DNA of 64,000 nt from Sediminibacillus halophilus (GCF_900103695.1 NZ_FNHF01000001.1:1212961-1276960), one strand, 5' to 3'; positions 27,785 to 36,647 are shown, numbered from the stretch's first letter. Notes: a model not told the origin generated them from the sequence alone. Program-made: numbers and translations.

Positions 27785-28624
27785 ATGAAAATGAACCAGC
27801 ATTTGATAGCATTGGATCTCGACGGAACCCTGCTTACAGACAACAAGGTGATAAGCGAGAAAACAAAGAAAGTAGTCATGCAGGCAAAACAAGCCGGCCA
27901 TATTGTGGTGATTGCCACTGGCAGACCACATCGTGCCAGCATTGACTATTACAAGGAGTTGGAATTAGACACTCCGATGGTGAATTTTAACGGAGCGTTG
28001 ATTCATCATCCATTAGATAAAAAGTGGGACGCTGTCCATTCACCACTACCTAACCGGACAGCAAAAGCAATCGTCCAGTCTTGTTATGATCTGGAGGTCA
28101 ACAATATCATGGCCGAGGTCGGGGACGACGTCTACCTTGATCGGTATGATGAAGAATTAATGAAAATCTTCCACACCGATCAGGCTAATCCTGTAACTGT
28201 CGGCAGCCTGAAAAATCATTTGCAGGATGATCCAACTTCCCTGTTGATACACCCTCAGGAAGAACATATACAAGAGCTCCGCTCCCACCTGGATGACAAA
28301 CACGCTTCCGTCATTGAACACCGCAAGTGGGGAGCTCCATGGCACGTGATCGAAATTGTGCGTAAAGGGCTGAATAAAGCAGTCGGACTGGAAAAAATCG
28401 CCCGCTACTTTGATATTCCACAGTCACGCGTTATTGCTTTCGGAGACGAAGATAACGACTTAGAAATGATTGAATATGCTGGTGTCGGCGTGGCGATGGG
28501 AAATGGGATTGAGGAATTGAAAAATTTGGCGAACCATGTCGCCGAAACGAATGAATCGGATGGTATTGGAGGCTTCTTGGAAGAGTATTTGCATCTTGGA
28601 GTCCACAGCACCAGCACTAAATAA
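27785..28624 (+). CDS. yitU: Cof-type HAD phosphatase (YitU)
   Basis: A 279-residue haloacid-dehalogenase phosphatase of the Cof subfamily. Motif I is LDLDGTLL (near residue 11), motif II IVVIATGRP, the lysine motif comes in RKGLNKAVGL, and motif IV is FGDEDNDLEM. A C2-type cap lies between. Relatives dephosphorylate FMN-pathway intermediates or sugar phosphates; YitU has been linked to riboflavin precursor dephosphorylation. ATG follows AGAGGTGATT. Confidence 0.9.
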   Translation: MKMNQHLIALDLDGTLLTDNKVISEKTKKVVMQAKQAGHIVVIATGRPHRASIDYYKELELDTPMVNFNGALIHHPLDKKWDAVHSPLPNRTAKAIVQSCYDLEVNNIMAEVGDDVYLDRYDEELMKIFHTDQANPVTVGSLKNHLQDDPTSLLIHPQEEHIQELRSHLDDKHASVIEHRKWGAPWHVIEIVRKGLNKAVGLEKIARYFDIPQSRVIAFGDEDNDLEMIEYAGVGVAMGNGIEELKNLANHVAETNESDGIGGFLEEYLHLGVHSTSTK

Positions 28625-28681
28625 CAGGATTAATTCTGGCATCTTTTTCAAGTCATTGTTTTTCCTTACGATGCCCATACT

Positions 28682-28713
28682 AAGCTTGAACGCAATAGCG
28701 TTCAAGCTTTTTT
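28682..28713 (+). terminator. Terminator of yitU
   Basis: Stem AAGCTTGAACGC / GCGTTCAAGCTT with loop AATA and a run of six Ts. Confidence 0.92.
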
Positions 28714-28814
28714 GTACGCTGGTTTTCTCGGCAGCCGGTGTTGCGACAAAGAGTCTGTTGCCTGCTTCAAGCAGGGACTATCGATCGTGAACATTTCTAT
28801 TAGGGGGAATGGAA

Positions 28815-28964
28815 ATGAGCAGAAAAAGCAAGTCGAAACGAATTACGCAGCAGGGTGCGGATTCGGTAAAAAGACACGATGAGCGCTTTCCTTATCGGGA
28901 ACGCTTTACCGATGTCGAGCGCAAAGAGGAACAGGCAGACCAACATACTCTGGGAGGTTTTTAA
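28815..28964 (+). CDS. Small basic/charged protein of 49 residues
   Basis: ATG 28815 follows TAGGGGGA. The product begins MSRKSKSKRITQQG and is highly hydrophilic, with Lys/Arg clusters first and a Glu-rich end (ERKEEQADQHTLGGF). No cysteine and no TM segment. It ends 2 nt before the next gene, whose ribosome site (GGGAGG) lies inside this frame, so they are coupled. Its reality rests on spacing, ribosome site and coupling; family unknown. Confidence 0.55.
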   Translation: MSRKSKSKRITQQGADSVKRHDERFPYRERFTDVERKEEQADQHTLGGF

Positions 28965-28966
28965 CA

Positions 28967-29170
28967 ATGGCAAACAATTTCATGCAGCAAGCAAGAAATG
29001 CGATGAACCGTTTAACCAACATGACAAACGGTGGCCAGAATGTCAGCGAACAGGAGAAACAAGCAGCTCGCAATGCAATCCAATCTGCTTATACAAGCGC
29101 TTCCCCCGAAGAACAAGAACAGCTTCAACAATTAGAAGAACAGCTTAATCGCCATAACCAAATGCAATAA
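28967..29170 (+). CDS. DUF3813-type small protein
   Basis: A 67-residue helical, Gln/Asn/Ala-rich protein (MANNFMQQARNAMNRL, then EQEKQAARNAIQSAY and EEQEQLQQLEEQLNRH). This fits DUF3813, a short Bacillaceae family without known function, often found near yitU. Soluble, with amphipathic helices. Coupled to the 49-residue gene upstream. Confidence 0.7.
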   Translation: MANNFMQQARNAMNRLTNMTNGGQNVSEQEKQAARNAIQSAYTSASPEEQEQLQQLEEQLNRHNQMQ

Positions 29171-29177
29171 ATTGACA

Positions 29178-29208
29178 GGGAGGCATCCATCCGGGTGCCT
29201 TCCTTTTC
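29178..29208 (+). terminator. Terminator after the DUF3813 gene
   Basis: GGAGGCATCC paired with GGGTGCCTTCC, with a bulge, then TTTT. The following 29210-29430 has no gene; it contains a long-range pair GTCTCAT (29234-29240) / ATGAGAC (29283-29289). Confidence 0.65.
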
Positions 29209-29468
29209 CATGTATTGAATGATTGGTTTTTGTGTCTCATTCTTCCTGATCTGATTGTCCAAATGAATCAGAAAGTGTTTTTATGAGACGTACATAAAAC
29301 GACAAGATTATTACCCAGGAAATAAGTCAACATTCCTATAGAACTTTATTGAACCAAAGGATCACTCCCCTTCTTTTCCTTATGGCTCTATTTGTCCTCT
29401 ATCGCTTTTGTAAATGACAAATATCTGCTATTATGGACGTAAATCTGTGTTACATAGGAGGACTAAGC

Positions 29469-29732
29469 ATGAGTGTACGAGTGGAAGCGACACCGAACCC
29501 AAATGCAATGAAATTTACTACTGATTCCATGATATTTGAAGGAAATAATAGTGTATCCGTGATGGCTGGACAAACAAGCGAGCACCAGGTGCTGAATGAC
29601 CTGATGGAATTGGACGGAGTCGACAATGTTTTCGGTTTCCAAAACTTCATCACAGTAAACAAAAAATTCGATGTGGAGTGGGAGTCGCTAACCCCGCAAG
29701 TGGAAGCTGTTTTAAATGAATACGGATATTAA
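29469..29732 (+). CDS. Nfu N-terminal-domain scaffold protein
   Basis: An 87-residue protein consisting only of the Nfu/NifU-like N-terminal domain (RVEATPNPNAMKF, then NDLMELDGVDNVFGFQNFITVNK). It lacks the CxxC Fe-S scaffold domain of full Nfu, so a helper or regulatory role in Fe-S biogenesis is more likely than scaffold function. ATG 29469 is preceded by AGGAGG. Two genes for Fe-S work (this and yitW) lie 3 kb apart. Confidence 0.82.
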   Translation: MSVRVEATPNPNAMKFTTDSMIFEGNNSVSVMAGQTSEHQVLNDLMELDGVDNVFGFQNFITVNKKFDVEWESLTPQVEAVLNEYGY

Positions 29733-29814
29733 GAGCTTTCTATAAAACCGATTCGACGAAGGTCTAAGTCTGGGAGCAATCATGTTTTCTGTAAGTGCCT
29801 CCTTGTTTAGGATC

Positions 29815-29863
29815 AAAAAAAGCTGTTCAAGAAGAATTTGCACTTCTTCGAACAGCTTTTTTT
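29815..29863. terminator. Terminator after the Nfu-type gene
   Basis: AAAAAAGCTGTTC paired with GAACAGCTTTTTTT, with an inner AGAAG / CTTCT helix. The core resembles the uppP terminator. Confidence 0.88.
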
Positions 29864-29967
29864 ATATTCTCTTAAAACAGCATAAAATGCATTCCGTACC
29901 GAATGGGAAATGGCGGTCCTTTCCCTTATCGATTCAGGCTGGCTATCGTATGCTTCAAAGAAGGATA

Positions 29968-30816
29968 TTAGTCGTTGCGCCGGAAGAAACCAAATATTCC
30001 GGTCGTCTGCACAACATTCGTAAACGCCTGCGGATCCACTTCCGAAATAATCCGCTCCAAATCATACAGTTCGTACCTGGTGATAACAAGTACCATCATG
30101 TCCTTGTGTTCACGACTGTACGCTCCGCGGGCAGGTAAAATCGTGATGCCGCGGATCATCTTGTCGTGAATCGCTTTCTGCAACTCCTCCGCTTTACGGG
30201 TGACAATCATAGCTGTCACTTTTTCATGACGAGTATGAAGCGCATCGATTACCCTTGTTGTTACATATAATGTTAGCAACGTATACAAAGCATTCTCTGC
30301 CTCATAGAGCAAACCAGCCACAATGATAATCCCACTGTTGATGATCAAAAAGAAATTACCGATCGGTTTGTCTTTCATACGCGACAATACCATCGCCACG
30401 ATATCAAGACCGCCTGTTGAAGCACCCCATTTCAAAGTCATTCCGACACCTATACCGCCGATGACACCGCCGAAAACAGCATTTAAAATAATATCCTCTG
30501 ACAACGGCTGTACTGGCAAAACTTCAAGGAAAATCGTCGTGAATATAACCGAGATTACGCTATATATCGTAAAACCCTTACCGACTTTGTACCAGCCCAA
30601 AATGGCAACCGGTATGTTCAAAATGAATAAAATAATACCCGTGCTGACTCCATCGATATTAAAGAAGTCTTGAAAAATACTTGATAAAAGCTGGGCAATA
30701 CCTGTAAAGCCGCTGGCATAGACATTCGCGGCAATCAGGAAAAAGTTTAACGCAATCGCATTGAACAATGCCCCCACCATCACTATAAAAATTCGTCTCG
30801 CTTCAATGAAAAACAT
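29968..30816 (-). CDS. yitT: YitT family membrane protein (DUF161/DUF2179)
   Basis: A 282-residue protein with five or six TM helices in the first 200 residues (DUF161-type, GGVIGGIGVGMTLKWGASTGGLD) and a cytoplasmic C-terminal DUF2179 domain (GITILPARGAYSREHKDMMVLVITRYE). Bacillaceae carry several paralogues of unknown transport role. It sits between the Nfu-type gene and degV-type yitS, matching the yitS-yitT pair of B. subtilis although divergent here. Confidence 0.88.
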   Translation of the reverse strand: MFFIEARRIFIVMVGALFNAIALNFFLIAANVYASGFTGIAQLLSSIFQDFFNIDGVSTGIILFILNIPVAILGWYKVGKGFTIYSVISVIFTTIFLEVLPVQPLSEDIILNAVFGGVIGGIGVGMTLKWGASTGGLDIVAMVLSRMKDKPIGNFFLIINSGIIIVAGLLYEAENALYTLLTLYVTTRVIDALHTRHEKVTAMIVTRKAEELQKAIHDKMIRGITILPARGAYSREHKDMMVLVITRYELYDLERIISEVDPQAFTNVVQTTGIFGFFRRND

Positions 30817-31224
30817 AACTGCCTCCTTCGTTTATCCCGGTCAAAAGCCACGCCTATACGGCTTGCTGCAGGTGTGGCCGCTCCCTGTGTCGCTGTTGTT
30901 TTCCATCATCCAATCGGGCTATTTTTTTCTACATGTCCTTATCGTTTCCATATGTAGCAAAAATAAGCTTCTCTTTTCCATACCCAGCTAACCGTCCCAA
31001 TAATCTGCAGTATCGCATTTACCATCTTCCAATCTAACTAAATAGGAAAAAGTTTTGACTAACGATAGCGGTACGCTTACACTGTAAATAAACTGCACTG
31101 ATTTATTTATCATCAACGGGACCTGTTTGTTAAGCGGGATTCCATGTTAGTTCTTTTTAAGAACGCAACTCCCATTTAAACTTTTTTACCGTATTAAAAA
31201 TGATTCGAATTGAGGGTGGAAAAC
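30817..31224 (+). other. yitT/yitS divergent control region with candidate promoter
   Basis: No gene in this 408-nt stretch. A good plus-strand promoter candidate lies at 31055-31083: TTGACT, 17-nt spacer, TACACT. It would give yitS a 5' untranslated region of about 135 nt containing a small hairpin (GTTCTT-TTT-AAGAAC near 31151-31165). Confidence 0.5.
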
Positions 31225-32085
31225 ATGAATGTGAAAATTATCACCGATTCTGCGTGTGACCTTTCGCAAGGCCATTATGAAAAATACAACATTGATATGG
31301 TATCACTGACTGTCGAACTCGACAATGAAAACTTTGAAGACGCAAAAACGATTTCTGCAAAAGCGGTCTATGATGCCATGCGCGCAGGAAAGGCACCGAA
31401 AACGTCGCAGGTCAGTCCCCAGAAGTTCCGTGAAGCGTTTGAAAACTATGCTAAACAAAACCAGCCATGTCTTTATATCGCTTTCTCTTCCGAACTTTCA
31501 GGAACGTATAACGCAGGCAGGATGGCGATGCAGGAAGTCAAGGAGGATTATCCTGACTGGGAAGTCCAAGTACTCGATACCCATTGCGCTTCCTTGGGAC
31601 ACGGATTGGTAGTTCTGCGTGCCGCACAGCTTGCAAGTGAAGGAGAAAGTCTGACCCAAATTAAAGAAATTGCCCGATACCATGCCAATCACATGGAGCA
31701 CATCTTCACAGTAGATGATCTGGAATATTTGTACCGTGGTGGCCGAGTGAGCAAAACGGCAGCATTTGTCGGTTCGTTGCTAAAAATCAAACCTTTGTTG
31801 CATGTAGAGGACGGTAAGCTGATACCACTGGAAAAAATCCGTGGTTCCAAGCGGGTGTTGAAACGAATGGTAGATGTAATGGAGGAACGGGGGAAAGATT
31901 TTCAGAACCAGCCAATCGGCATCAGCCACGGAGATGATATAGAAAATGCAAGGCAGCTGGCCGAAATGATCAGAGAACGATTTAAAACCGAAGATATCCA
32001 TATTGAAATGGTCGGCTCAGCGATTGGAGCCCATTCCGGCCCTGGAACACTTGCTTTGTTTTTCTTGAACGATGAATACCGGTAG
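31225..32085 (+). CDS. yitS: DegV family fatty-acid-binding protein (YitS)
   Basis: A 286-residue DegV protein, FakB type, which holds a fatty acid for phosphorylation by FakA. The N-terminal KIITDSACDLS, the SSELSGTYNAGRMA loop and the C-terminal GAHSGPGTLALFF are family hallmarks. ATG 31225 follows GAGGGTGG; the in-frame TTG at 31210 overlaps that site. A GGCTG-family terminator-like repeat follows. Confidence 0.92.
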   Translation: MNVKIITDSACDLSQGHYEKYNIDMVSLTVELDNENFEDAKTISAKAVYDAMRAGKAPKTSQVSPQKFREAFENYAKQNQPCLYIAFSSELSGTYNAGRMAMQEVKEDYPDWEVQVLDTHCASLGHGLVVLRAAQLASEGESLTQIKEIARYHANHMEHIFTVDDLEYLYRGGRVSKTAAFVGSLLKIKPLLHVEDGKLIPLEKIRGSKRVLKRMVDVMEERGKDFQNQPIGISHGDDIENARQLAEMIRERFKTEDIHIEMVGSAIGAHSGPGTLALFFLNDEYR

Positions 32086-32094
32086 AATACACAT

Positions 32095-32173
32095 GGCTGG
32101 GACAAAAGCATAGTAACCAAAGGAAAAACCGAACGATGTTTCGAATTCAAAACTTCGAACTCGATCGGTTTTT
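32095..32173 (+). repeat. GGCTG terminator-like repeat, copy A
   Basis: Starts GGCTGGGACAAAAG, continues with CCAAAGGAAAAACCGAACGATG and closes with TTCGAACTCGATCGGTTTTT. The outer arms AAACCGAACGA / TCGATCGGTTT form a terminator stem after yitS; inner TTCGAA motifs can pair with each other. It aligns along its whole length with 40888-40971 and the reverse complement of 62934-63013. Confidence 0.85.
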
Positions 32174-32228
32174 CTTTTATGATTTTTTCGCTTAGTTAAC
32201 TAAGTAATAAATTGTGCAGGCATCCCCC

Positions 32229-32320
32229 GGCAAGGTACCTCGCTTTCTGAGGGTACGGCTTTAGCTAACTTGGTAAAGATAACTACATTACCAAGTGGAT
32301 CTTCAGCTCACGCTTTCCTC
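32229..32320 (-). repeat. Dispersed intergenic repeat, family R1, copy 2
   Basis: The reverse complement reads CCACTTGGTAATG ... ACCAAGTTAGCTAAAGCCGTACC ... AGAAAGCGAGGTACC and aligns with 2034-2115. The internal hairpin ACTTGGTAA / TTACCAAGT is perfect in this copy. Confidence 0.75.
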
Positions 32321-32502
32321 TCCGGATACTATCTAAGGAGTTTACCTTCCTCCACTGTTTTTTTTCCTCGCATAACCGACTGTTCCCACTAAGAAATTCT
32401 TTTAAAGCTTCCTATACTGCTATCGATTGATTTTTTCCGTGTATATTTATGTTATGTGTCAACTTCTTTTAATTTGGAATAATCCGCCGGTCTGCTCGCT
32501 GC

Positions 32503-32528
32503 GATTAAAGGTATTTAAGGACGGGTAT
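32503..32528 (+). promoter_or_regulatory. Sigma-B-type promoter of the SDR gene
   Basis: GATTAA, 14-nt spacer, GGGTAT, against the consensus GTTTAA-N12-14-GGGTAT: a perfect -10 and a single mismatch at -35. The -10 ends 33 nt before the ATG. Homologous general-stress dehydrogenases in Bacillus are under sigma-B. Confidence 0.75.
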
Positions 32529-32561
32529 CGGTTAAAACAAAACAAGTATGGAGGGATAATC

Positions 32562-33416
32562 ATGGCAGACGAACTACAACCAAAACAGCATCAGGACCGG
32601 CAACCCGGGCTTGAACATGAAATGGATCCACTGCCCAACTATGTAGATCCTGACTATAAAGGAAGCGGAAAATTGCAAGGGAAGAAAGCGATCATTACTG
32701 GAGGAGACAGTGGGATTGGACGTTCTGTAAGCCTTTATTATGCAAAAGAGGGCGCAGATGTCGCAATCATTTACTTGGATGAAGAAGAAGACGCCCAGAA
32801 GACAAAAGAATTAGTCGAACAGGAAGGACAACGATGCCTCCTGCTTCCTGGCGATGTATCCAATGCTGAATTTTGCTCCTCTGCTGTTCAAAAAACGGTT
32901 GAAATCTTCGGAGGCGTGGATATCTTAGTCAACAATGCCGGTGTCCAATATCCACAGAGCGAATTTCTGGATATTACAAACGAACAAATGGAAAAAACAT
33001 TCCAGACCAACTTTTTCCCTTTTTTCTATATGGCGAAAGCTGCCGTACCACATATGCAGGAAGGTAGTACCATTATTAATACTTCCTCCATTAATGCTTA
33101 TGTCGGCAATGCTTCCCTGATTGATTATACTGCGACGAAGGGGGCAATTACTTCCTTTACCCGGGCATTGTCCGAATCATTGGTCGGGAAAGGTATCCGT
33201 GTCAATGGAGTGGCACCAGGTCCGATTTGGACGCCATTAATTCCCGCAAGCTTTAATGAAGATAAAGTGGCTAAATTCGGCAGCAATTATCCAATGGGCC
33301 GTCCCGGTGAACCAAAGGAAGTCGCTCCAGCTTACGTTTACCTGGCCAGCAAGGATTCCAGCTACGTCTCCGGCCAAATGCTCCATGTCAACGGCGGCGT
33401 CGTCCTAAACGGCTAA
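32562..33416 (+). CDS. Short-chain dehydrogenase, general-stress type
   Basis: A 284-residue SDR with the N-terminal extension typical of YhdF/YhxC-like stress oxidoreductases (QPKQHQDRQPGLEHEMDPLP). Cofactor motif TGGDSGIGR, NNAG in the fourth strand, and catalytic Ser and YxxxK (YTATK). The substrate is not known. ATG 32562 follows TATGGAGGGATAATC. The sigma-B-like promoter suggests induction by salt, heat or ethanol. An open frame upstream to 32427 overlaps that promoter and is not used. Confidence 0.9.
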   Translation: MADELQPKQHQDRQPGLEHEMDPLPNYVDPDYKGSGKLQGKKAIITGGDSGIGRSVSLYYAKEGADVAIIYLDEEEDAQKTKELVEQEGQRCLLLPGDVSNAEFCSSAVQKTVEIFGGVDILVNNAGVQYPQSEFLDITNEQMEKTFQTNFFPFFYMAKAAVPHMQEGSTIINTSSINAYVGNASLIDYTATKGAITSFTRALSESLVGKGIRVNGVAPGPIWTPLIPASFNEDKVAKFGSNYPMGRPGEPKEVAPAYVYLASKDSSYVSGQMLHVNGGVVLNG

Positions 33417-33482
33417 TAGCTTCAAATGCCGGGCGGGGTCAGTCCCCCACCCTGGTAGCGCGTTAGCGAGATGGAGTAAATA

Positions 33483-33515
33483 ATGCCGTTCCGGGTTGAC
33501 CGGAACGGCATTTTT
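33483..33515. terminator. Bidirectional terminator between SDR and GH13-like genes
   Basis: Stem ATGCCGTTCCGG / CCGGAACGGCAT with loop GTTGA and A/T flanks on both sides. Confidence 0.92.
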
Positions 33516-33518
33516 CAC

Positions 33519-35048
33519 CTATCTTAGCTTTGTATTTTTTGTTCTACTTACTAGGGTTTTGTTTTTTTTCTTCAGAAAAACAATGGCAAAAATAAATGCC
33601 CCAAGAACCGCTATAATAAAGGAAACAAACAACCAATTGATACCTTTGTCATCCTCGATGACATACACTTCTGCCGTTTCACGGTCCAGTCCTATTTTGT
33701 AATACCCTTCTTCATCGGCCCGAACCGTCTCATCATTGAGTAATCCGCGGAGCTGTTTGCCGGCTTGAATATCGTCGATTGTCACAGCCTTAGTCGATGT
33801 AGCATTATTGATGGCAAAATAAACGGTTTCCCCTTCGTAGCTGCGTTTGAATAAACTCATTGCTCCATTGCTCTCTACATGCTCCATATCGCCTTTCGTA
33901 AAAGGAGCGAACTGCTGGCGAATGGCAGACAATCGTTCCAGATACTGGCTCAACTCATCATTGCCACTATTCAACTGTGCCGTACGGTGATCTGGTGCAT
34001 CATCTTCATTACCCATCGCTACCTCTGAACCCTGATAAATGACAGGGGTCCCAGGACTCAAGTACAAATAAGTCAATCCCAGCTTCCATCTTGTCACCGG
34101 ATTTTCTCCGAGTTCAATCGCCTTTTTTGTGAAGCGTGTTGTCATCTGGCTGTCCAGTGCCACCCCATTATTTTCTGTCTCAATCTTATCGGATAAGTTA
34201 GATAATTCATTCCCTGGTGCTTGAAATACCTGATCAAGGAATTGAGTTTGCCCATAATCAATAATTAAATCGATAGCCGCTTCCCGGTATGGTTCCATTC
34301 CTTCCTTATCCGCATGCTTCCAGTCAGCCAAAAGGGAAAATTCCTGCCGTTCAGCATGCAGCGCTTCAGAAAAGTCGGTAACAAACGAAACCGGGGTATC
34401 TGGTTCGATTCCTAACCGGTAGCCATCCAAACCGGTTTCTTCCAGCCAAAACTTCCCTGCCTCACTCAATGCAGCTACAACCTCTTGGTTTTGCAAATCC
34501 AACTGTGGCAAATCATCGAGCCATGGAGTCTGCACAAGCTCTGCTTGTTCTTGTTCCCCATCATGCTCACTAGCGTACCAGCCCTGCTTGTCCTGATCTG
34601 TAAGCCATGGATGTGATGCAGACGTATGATTGACCGGAAAATCCATGAACACTTTCATGTCACGTTTGTGTGCTTCTTCCACCAATTCAGCAGCAGTTTC
34701 CATCGTCCCCGAGTGAGGTTCTATCGCAGTAAAGTCCGTCACCCAAAAACCATGATAACCATCTTTTTCATTTTCCATAATCGGACTGATATTAACAGCA
34801 GTAAAGCCCATGTCTTTCAAATCGTCAAGCTTGCTAATGACCCCTTGCAGATCACCGCCATGCATAGCATTGGGGTTCTCAATATCAATTTTCTTGTCAT
34901 TATCAAAGTTTCCGTTTACAAAACGGTCTAAAAGAACATAGTAAATAGATTCGTCTGCCAATGTATCTTCTTGTTCTACAGCACTAATTGGTTGTGAGTA
35001 AAAAAGAAGAAACGGCAATACAGCCGCAGCTGCAAATAACTTCTTCAC
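33519..35048 (-). CDS. Membrane-anchored GH13 alpha-amylase-like protein, probably inactive
   Basis: A 509-residue protein with a signal peptide (1-23), a GH13 barrel (about 30-385), a C-terminal beta domain, and a TM anchor at about 470-492 followed by a basic tail. The fold is clear: YYVLLDRFVNG, region I DFPVNH (136-141), and SPGTPVIYQG. The catalytic residues are altered: nucleophile Asp in the RxD motif is Gly213 (DGYRLGIEP), the acid/base Glu is Asp242 (LLADW), and the DNHD motif is DSQM (299-302). So it is probably a surface-bound pseudoenzyme, perhaps a glucan binder. Its neighbours give no sugar-pathway context. Confidence 0.85.
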   Translation of the reverse strand: MKKLFAAAAVLPFLLFYSQPISAVEQEDTLADESIYYVLLDRFVNGNFDNDKKIDIENPNAMHGGDLQGVISKLDDLKDMGFTAVNISPIMENEKDGYHGFWVTDFTAIEPHSGTMETAAELVEEAHKRDMKVFMDFPVNHTSASHPWLTDQDKQGWYASEHDGEQEQAELVQTPWLDDLPQLDLQNQEVVAALSEAGKFWLEETGLDGYRLGIEPDTPVSFVTDFSEALHAERQEFSLLADWKHADKEGMEPYREAAIDLIIDYGQTQFLDQVFQAPGNELSNLSDKIETENNGVALDSQMTTRFTKKAIELGENPVTRWKLGLTYLYLSPGTPVIYQGSEVAMGNEDDAPDHRTAQLNSGNDELSQYLERLSAIRQQFAPFTKGDMEHVESNGAMSLFKRSYEGETVYFAINNATSTKAVTIDDIQAGKQLRGLLNDETVRADEEGYYKIGLDRETAEVYVIEDDKGINWLFVSFIIAVLGAFIFAIVFLKKKNKTLVSRTKNTKLR

Positions 35049-35283
35049 ATTCCGTTCCTCCTACAGGCAATATTTGAATTATAAAAGCTTTCTTCATAAA
35101 GGGTAGCTTTATCAGCCCTGTCCGTCAATCATGATCATATCATTTTCCCGATATTCCATAAAAGTGTCACAAGTGCGCCATAATTACCATTTAGACGCTT
35201 CGTTGCATTATGTACTGACAAAACCAGAAAGACGGTATATACTTAATTGGATTTTCTAATTTTTTTGATCGTGAGGATAGCGA

Positions 35284-36633
35284 ATGAATCAAACAGATAT
35301 AAAAAAGCAAAGCCTCTTTGCTCTGACTTGGCCCATTTTCATTGAAATACTCCTGCATATGCTAATGGGAAATGCAGACACCTTGATGCTCAGCCAATAT
35401 TCCGACAGCTCCGTGGCAGCCGTCGGTGTCTCCAATCAGGTGATTTCTGTCATTATCGTCATGTTTGGCTTCGTTGCGGCCGGTGCAGGAGTACTGGTTG
35501 CACAAAATCTTGGAGCAGGGAAGCAGAAAACTGCTGGTGCCATCGCTGTTACTTCCCTCAGCCTCAATTTATGGTTTTCCCTGCTGTTGAGCATCGCTTT
35601 GTTTGTGTTTAGTAAGCAAATTCTAAAGATAATGGACTTGCCTGCTGAATTGATGGGCGAAGCAGGGGTCTATTTAAACATTGTCGGAGGATTAATCTTT
35701 GTTCAGGCATTGATCATGACAGTCGCAGCTGTTTTAAGAAGCTATGGATTTACGAAAGATACAATGTACGTAACGATTGGCATGAACGTGCTTAATATAA
35801 TCGGAAACTATACCGTTATTTTCGGCCCATTCGGTTTCCCTGTATTAGGAGTGGAAGGGGTAGCTTATTCAACTATCATCAGCCGCTTCTTAGGATTTAC
35901 CATCCTTCTGTTTCTCTTATTAAGACGCAGTGAGAAAACATTGCCTTTCGCTTCTTTCTTTTCTTATAACAAACAGGATATCCGCGATTTATTAAATATC
36001 GGAATTCCTTCAGCCGGAGAACAGCTTTCTTATAATGCCAGCCAGATGGTGATCACTTACTTTATCGCCCAGCTCGGTACCATGGCATTGACCACCAAGG
36101 TTTATGTCCAGAATATCATGATGTTCATTTTCCTGTTCGCTCTGGCTATCGGCCAAGGAACGCAAATATTAATCGGCCACCTGATAGGCGCGGGGGAAAT
36201 AGATACAGCCTATAAGCATGGCATCAAGAGCCTGCAAATCTCGATCGTCATTTCCACTTTCGCCGCCATTATCATTTATTTTGCCAGTGACTTTCTTTTG
36301 GGTATCTTTACCGATAATGCAACTATATTGGAAAAAGGCGCCGCCTTGCTGTTGGTGACCATTATCCTGGAGCCCGGCCGGGCATTTAACCTTGTAGTCA
36401 TCAGTTCGCTGCGTGCAGCTGGCGATGTAAGATTTCCTGTCTTTGTCGGAATTCTCTCCATGTGGGGTGTCAGCGTCACTTTCGCCTGGTTCTTCGGTTT
36501 ATACCTCGGTTTGGGATTAATTGGCGTATGGATTGCTTTTATAACGGATGAATGGCTGCGGGGGTTATTGATGCTGCGGAGGTGGCGTTCCAAGGCTTGG
36601 GTCAAAGAAAACTTCATTAAAGCAGATTCATGA
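35284..36633 (+). CDS. MATE family efflux transporter (YisQ type)
   Basis: A 449-residue MATE antiporter with 12 TM helices in two halves; the start QSLFALTWPIFIEILLHMLMGNADTLMLSQYSDSSVAAVGV is typical. It exports cationic drugs or metabolites against Na+ or H+. In B. subtilis a MATE gene (yisQ) lies near asnO and yisL, as here, so orthology is likely but not shown. It converges on asnO with a shared terminator. Confidence 0.88.
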   Translation: MNQTDIKKQSLFALTWPIFIEILLHMLMGNADTLMLSQYSDSSVAAVGVSNQVISVIIVMFGFVAAGAGVLVAQNLGAGKQKTAGAIAVTSLSLNLWFSLLLSIALFVFSKQILKIMDLPAELMGEAGVYLNIVGGLIFVQALIMTVAAVLRSYGFTKDTMYVTIGMNVLNIIGNYTVIFGPFGFPVLGVEGVAYSTIISRFLGFTILLFLLLRRSEKTLPFASFFSYNKQDIRDLLNIGIPSAGEQLSYNASQMVITYFIAQLGTMALTTKVYVQNIMMFIFLFALAIGQGTQILIGHLIGAGEIDTAYKHGIKSLQISIVISTFAAIIIYFASDFLLGIFTDNATILEKGAALLLVTIILEPGRAFNLVVISSLRAAGDVRFPVFVGILSMWGVSVTFAWFFGLYLGLGLIGVWIAFITDEWLRGLLMLRRWRSKAWVKENFIKADS

Positions 36634-36647
36634 AGTCAATAGTTTAG

